A stretch of DNA of 8,292 bases from contig DASZHC010000020.1 in assembly GCA_035938215.1 (NCBI GenBank), positions 1 through 8,292 on the forward strand, read 5' to 3'. Source of the stretch: DASZHC01 sp035938215 (GTDB lineage: Bacteria > Verrucomicrobiota > Verrucomicrobiia > Chthoniobacterales > JAFAMB01). Positions within the stretch are counted from its first letter, which is position 1, and every line of letters begins with the position of its first letter. The notes below the pieces were generated by a model, which saw nothing but the letters and a program-made list of their open reading frames with translations, was not told the DNA's origin and ran no database searches. Below, one piece after another: positions 5,931 to 8,292 of the stretch. The translations under genes and the position numbers were made by a program.

Positions 5931-6443
5931 ATGAAAATACCCTTCCTAATTACCGTCGCAGGGTTGGCAATCGGCTTTGCTGTGCCAGAGTTCGCACAAC
6001 AGAAAGACACGGTCGATCCACAACTAGCCGAGCAGCTTAGTGCGCTCAGTAAAAAAACTGGAGAGGCATTCAACAATAACGACGCCGCGGCCCTGGCCGC
6101 GCTTTACACGGAGGACGCGATTCTAGTGCCGGACACAGGACCCGTTTACGGTCGGGAGGCCATCGAGAAATATTGGGCAGGATTGTTCAAAAAATTTCAT
6201 GTGAGCAACCAGGCCGACAAGGCCGCTCCGGATTCGCCTCACACGATAGGAACGGCCGGCAATGAGGCATGGAGTCACGGGCAATGGAAGGTGACGCTTC
6301 AAGGCCAAGACGGCAAACCTTTCGACCTCACTGGCAATTGGACAGAGATTTATCGTCGTGAGGGCGATACTTGGAAGAGGCAACTGGACACCTTTAGCAC
6401 AACCCCGGCACCGGCCGCGACACCCACCCCGAGCAACCAATAG
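5931..6443 (+). CDS. Secreted SnoaL-like / DUF4440 (NTF2-fold) protein
   Basis: This 170-aa protein has a Sec signal peptide in residues 1-22 (Lys2, hydrophobic core, cleavage probably near FAQ-Q). The mature part is an NTF2-like domain of the SgcJ/EcaC or DUF4440 type: a first helix with LSKKTGEAFNNNDAAALAAL, the hallmark YTEDAILVPDTGPVYGREAI at 59-78 and the helix IEKYWAGLF. The closing strands are WSHGQWKVTLQG and LTGNWTEIYRREGDTWKRQLDTFS. A 14-residue Pro/Ala/Thr tail follows. Members bind small hydrophobic ligands or act as enzymes or stress-related proteins; no specific substrate can be read here. It would act in the periplasm or outside the cell. The gene stands alone, with no partner close on the same strand. 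Start choice is supported by the SD at 5921. Confidence 0.88.
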   Translation: MKIPFLITVAGLAIGFAVPEFAQQKDTVDPQLAEQLSALSKKTGEAFNNNDAAALAALYTEDAILVPDTGPVYGREAIEKYWAGLFKKFHVSNQADKAAPDSPHTIGTAGNEAWSHGQWKVTLQGQDGKPFDLTGNWTEIYRREGDTWKRQLDTFSTTPAPAATPTPSNQ

Positions 6444-6526
6444 TGGGATTACCCTCCGCTTAAACTGGCACGTTTGGCCGATTCGATTTCGTTCTCTCTG
6501 CGAGCGCGTGGAGCGTGCTTTGGAAT

Positions 6527-6558
6527 CGTGTCGCCGCTTCTTAGGTATTTGCGACACG
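6527..6558. repeat. Perfect 8-bp inverted repeat after the SnoaL-like gene
   Basis: CGTGTCGC (6527-6534) and GCGACACG (6551-6558) are exact inverted copies around a 16-base loop. No T-run follows on either strand, so a standard intrinsic terminator is unlikely. It may be an operator or a transcript-end structure. The stretch 6444-6642 otherwise shows no gene except the frame extension discussed for the next CDS. Confidence 0.4.
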
Positions 6559-6642
6559 TTCTGAAGTCATGTCGCCGAAAGCAACACGTCCAGCCTCGAG
6601 TCTTTTATTTTCGATGAAGGGCAGCCGCCTATAGCAGCACTC

Positions 6643-7098
6643 ATGTTTCAACACAAAGAAGCCGCGCAAGAAGTCTTCGCCGGATTGCGGGCTCTGGTTC
6701 GGCCAGACGACGAAGAATCGCTTCTCCGCATCTCTATTATCGAGGGCAGGTTCGATGGGAATGACAACGCCTATGCGATGAACGTAGGACCGAATTACAT
6801 CAACATTCGCCGTCATTTCGGCCTATCTGATGATGCAACTGGCGAGCGTTATCTTTTCAATCGCAGTTTTCTCAGAATCTCCCCAAGAACTTTGGAGCAC
6901 CTCAATCATTTCAAACGTCTCTATCGGCGATTTGGCGTTTACAAACTTATGCCAGCCGTCGTCAGCGCCAATTTACTCACTCCGTTTGACGAGCTTAGAA
7001 TTCTGAAGTACGACCTGATCTTGCGAAAACAATCGGACGTCCGACCCGACGATGACGAGGATGCTTTGGCGTTAAAGGAGAATTCTCCGAAACTTTAA
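6643..7098 (+). CDS. Hypothetical protein (151 aa)
   Basis: I do not recognise this protein. It begins MFQHKEAAQEVFAGLRALV, continues with alternating strands and helices (SLLRISIIEG, PNYINIRRHFGL, FLRISPRTLEHLNHFKRLYR), and ends in an acidic tail rich in Asp/Glu (132-143). There is no signal peptide, membrane segment or cysteine, so it is likely cytoplasmic and compactly folded. The codon use is balanced and the frame is long, so it is probably real. The ATG at 6643 has no SD. The same frame stays open for 26 codons upstream (from 6565) without ATG, GTG or TTG, and reads protein-like (SLESFIFDEGQPPIAAL). The true start may therefore be non-standard, or the 5' end may be damaged. It is convergent with the minus-strand gene ending at 7148. 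Confidence 0.65.
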   Translation: MFQHKEAAQEVFAGLRALVRPDDEESLLRISIIEGRFDGNDNAYAMNVGPNYINIRRHFGLSDDATGERYLFNRSFLRISPRTLEHLNHFKRLYRRFGVYKLMPAVVSANLLTPFDELRILKYDLILRKQSDVRPDDDEDALALKENSPKL

Positions 7099-7145
7099 CC
7101 CGTTAAAAATACGGGGGACGCTCTTACCAAGAGTCCGGCGCCGGA
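7099..7145. repeat. Cluster of three short inverted repeats between convergent genes
   Basis: Three hairpin-forming elements are packed in 47 bases: CCCGT/ACGGG (7099-7103, 7111-7115), CTCTT-ACC-AAGAG (7121-7133) and the palindrome TCCGGCGCCGGA (7134-7145). They fill the gap between two convergent stop codons. There is no T-run of intrinsic-terminator type, but the position suits a bidirectional transcript end. Confidence 0.4.
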
Positions 7146-7147
7146 TC

Positions 7148-7477
7148 CTAAGATTCAAACCAGCCAACGGTTACCGGACCGTGAACCACTATCAGATTTA
7201 AGGGTTCCAAAAGCGTCCTGATTTGTTTTAAGCAATCTTGGGCCTCTGCGGGAAGAGGTCGGGCTGCGTAGGAATCAGATTTTCCACGCACAATCCCGAA
7301 TATTGAAATGCAGTCGGAATGCAGGTTTATGTGAATCGTGGTTTCTCCCCACGCCTCTTTCCCGACTTCGATCCATTCCGGGCGTCGCTCACTCGGAAAG
7401 AAATCAATTTTCAGTTCAGCGAAGTTGTTCTGAAGTTCTTTTTTGAGGTCCAACAGCGAAGTGATTTGAGCAGTCAT
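7148..7477 (-). CDS. Hypothetical protein (109 aa)
   Basis: From the ATG at 7477-7475 the protein reads MTAQITSLLDLKKELQNN and ends HGPVTVGWFES. I do not recognise a family. It looks like a small alpha/beta protein: a helix (LLDLKKELQNNFAELKI), strands around RRPEWIEVG and TTIHINLHSDCISIFGIV, a helix (AEAQDCLKQIRTLLEPL) and a last strand (NLIVVHGPVTVGW). The frame extends 22 codons upstream to a TTG at 7543-7541. That extension is hydrophobic with a leading Arg pair and ends in A-M-T-A-Q, so it could be a signal peptide. The TTG overlaps the stop of the 44-aa ORF as TTGA. I prefer the ATG as conservative, but the TTG start is credible. Neither has a clear SD. Confidence 0.6.
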   Translation of the reverse strand: MTAQITSLLDLKKELQNNFAELKIDFFPSERRPEWIEVGKEAWGETTIHINLHSDCISIFGIVRGKSDSYAARPLPAEAQDCLKQIRTLLEPLNLIVVHGPVTVGWFES

Positions 7478-7539
7478 AGCTACGGGGGTTATGAAATTGA
7501 TGACCGAAGCGGACCACAAAAACAAGACCCGGCTTACTC

Positions 7540-7674
7540 TCAATATGGGTCGACGCGAGCCGTTAATGTGACGAAATTTGCCTTGATCAACGCCTCCCGC
7601 GCTTTAACCGCCTCGGCCGCCGTGGCGAACGGGCCCGCCACAACCTGATCGCCCAGCAAAACGACGTAAGTCAT
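7540..7674 (-). CDS. 44-aa small protein, intact VKAREAL family member
   Basis: The ATG is at 7674-7672 and the TGA at 7542-7540. The peptide starts MTYVVLLGDQVVAGPFATAA and continues through VKAREALIKANFVTLTARVD. The arrangement of a short strand, GD turn, VxAGPF, then a charged helix and a last strand recalls tiny SPOR-like beta-alpha-beta units, but that is inference. The helix motif VKAREALI recurs at 5694-5801 and 5377-5487 with mostly silent codon changes, supporting a real coding sequence. Its stop overlaps a possible TTG start of the next minus-strand gene (TTGA), hinting at an operon. No SD precedes the ATG; instead an 11-aa ORF with an excellent SD lies in the same frame upstream. 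Confidence 0.6.
   Translation of the reverse strand: MTYVVLLGDQVVAGPFATAAEAVKAREALIKANFVTLTARVDPY
7595..7612. repeat. Interspersed 18-mer shared with 5719-5736
   Basis: TCCCGCGCTTTAACCGCC is identical here and at 5719-5736; extending to 27 bases, 25 match. A related form with two changes (TCCCGCGCTTTGACCACC) is at 5420-5437. All three lie in the same orientation and encode the minus-strand VKARE peptide. Confidence 0.8.
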
Positions 7675-7707
7675 TTTGCACGGTTTTGGCGATGAAGTAT
7701 TGCGCGC

Positions 7708-7743
7708 TCACTTATTTTTGGTTTTCGCGGGAATGAGTGTCAT
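7708..7743 (-). CDS. 11-aa ORF with strong SD upstream of the 44-aa gene
   Basis: ATG at 7743-7741, TGA at 7710-7708, encoding MTLIPAKTKNK. GGAGG on the minus strand (7755-7751) lies 7 bases before the ATG, the best SD in the window. After the TGA the same frame continues for 11 sense codons into the ATG of the 44-aa ORF. It may be a leader peptide for translational coupling, or the true start of the 44-aa gene broken by a stop codon. Confidence 0.4.
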   Translation of the reverse strand: MTLIPAKTKNK

Positions 7744-7788
7744 AGAGGCACCTCCAGGACAAATTGCGCCGACCGCGCCTAAATCCAG

Positions 7789-8241
7789 ATGAATATTACG
7801 AACGTCTTAGTCGTAGACGACGACATCGCAGTCTGTCGAATCCTTCACCGGATGCTTTCCGACGAGCAGTACACTGTCCAGACAAGCCAATCTGTTGCCA
7901 ACGCTCTCGCAGCCGTCGAACAAAAATCTTTTGCTGTCTACGTAGTCGACTACAAGTTGCCGGACGGTAGCGGACTCGATATCGCGGAACGGGTTCGTTC
8001 GAAATGGGGTGCAACTCCAATCATACTTATCTCGGGTTATGACCCTAGTGCCGTCGCGCTGAGAGCGGAGAAGCTGGGTATATCTGCTTTCCTCGAGAAA
8101 CCATTCTCGCGTGAAACAATCTGTAACGCAGTGAAGAAGGCGATCGGATCTCCGAAGGCAGCATCGAAATTATCACAGGCCGACTCGCCGGTCTCTGCGG
8201 TGGCGACCAAACCCACCAAGTCTCGATTTTGGCGTCGTTAA
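7789..8241 (+). CDS. Single-domain response regulator (receiver domain)
   Basis: This 150-aa protein has a complete CheY-like receiver domain in residues 1-120. Acidic pocket residues are in NVLVVDDD (D10-D12), the phosphoacceptor is D54 in YVVDYKLPDGSG, the switch Ser is S82 in LISGYD, and the conserved Lys is K104 in FLEKPF. All key residues are present, so it should accept a phosphoryl group from a histidine kinase. No output domain follows, only a 30-residue polar tail ending in SRFWRR, so it probably works by protein-protein contact or as a phosphorelay element. No kinase gene lies in the window. It is divergent from the small minus-strand ORFs, 45 bp from the 11-aa ORF. The ATG at 7789 has no SD. 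The last 51 bases (8242-8292) show no feature. Confidence 0.9.
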   Translation: MNITNVLVVDDDIAVCRILHRMLSDEQYTVQTSQSVANALAAVEQKSFAVYVVDYKLPDGSGLDIAERVRSKWGATPIILISGYDPSAVALRAEKLGISAFLEKPFSRETICNAVKKAIGSPKAASKLSQADSPVSAVATKPTKSRFWRR

Positions 8242-8292
8242 AGAGGCGCTCCTCCGTGTCCTACGCGCGCTGGGATCCGCCGGATACACAAG

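Noticed and set aside
7319..7648. Plus-strand 109-aa open frame
   Set aside because: It is antisense to the 109-aa and 44-aa minus-strand genes, which have better protein character.
1..8292. CRISPR array, tRNA, rRNA or insertion sequence
   Set aside because: No regularly spaced repeat-spacer pattern, no cloverleaf or rRNA-like sequence, and no transposase with terminal inverted repeats was found; the only recombinase is the integrase.

Overview
This 8.3 kb window is bacterial chromosomal DNA with moderate GC, overlapping genes, and short ORFs that mostly lack a strong Shine-Dalgarno site. It best resembles a soil Verrucomicrobiota-type genome. That assignment is inference, from the intergenic CGCCGAC-type repeat, the weak use of SD sites and the protein styles; no rRNA, tRNA or marker gene is present to prove it.

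Layout. Positions 1-165 (minus) hold the N-terminus of a secreted, probably beta-propeller protein cut by the window edge. A long gene-poor stretch (166-880) carries a GC-rich tandem repeat. At 881-2803 is a full-length KimA-like proton-coupled potassium transporter of the APC/KUP fold, the only clear housekeeping gene. Immediately downstream (2824-3786) is a tyrosine recombinase, which marks the start of an accessory segment.

The accessory segment (3787-5414) is a tight, same-strand run of small genes: a 57-aa helical protein, an 81-aa protein with three CxxC knuckles, a 141-aa DUF6941-like beta protein, a 76-aa putative antitoxin and a 90-aa RelE/ParE-like toxin. The last three overlap by 4 bp each (ATGA and GTGA junctions), so a DUF6941-like protein is translationally coupled to a toxin-antitoxin pair. 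This is the most system-like arrangement in the window.

The region 5415-5930 holds no large gene. It contains a good intrinsic terminator on the minus strand, several inverted repeats, a 19-aa ORF with a good SD, and two minus-strand copies of a short peptide-coding motif (VKAREAL/VKAREGL). A third, intact copy is a 44-aa ORF at 7540-7674 (minus). Differences between the copies are mainly synonymous, which suggests a family of very small real proteins.

The right part has a secreted SnoaL/DUF4440-like protein (5931-6443), an unrecognised 151-aa protein (6643-7098), an unrecognised minus-strand protein (7148-7477) that is convergent with it, and a single-domain response regulator (7789-8241) divergent from the minus-strand small ORFs. 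The likely biology is a mobile or recombining island carrying a TA-type module beside a conserved ion transporter, followed by a patchwork of small stress or accessory genes.
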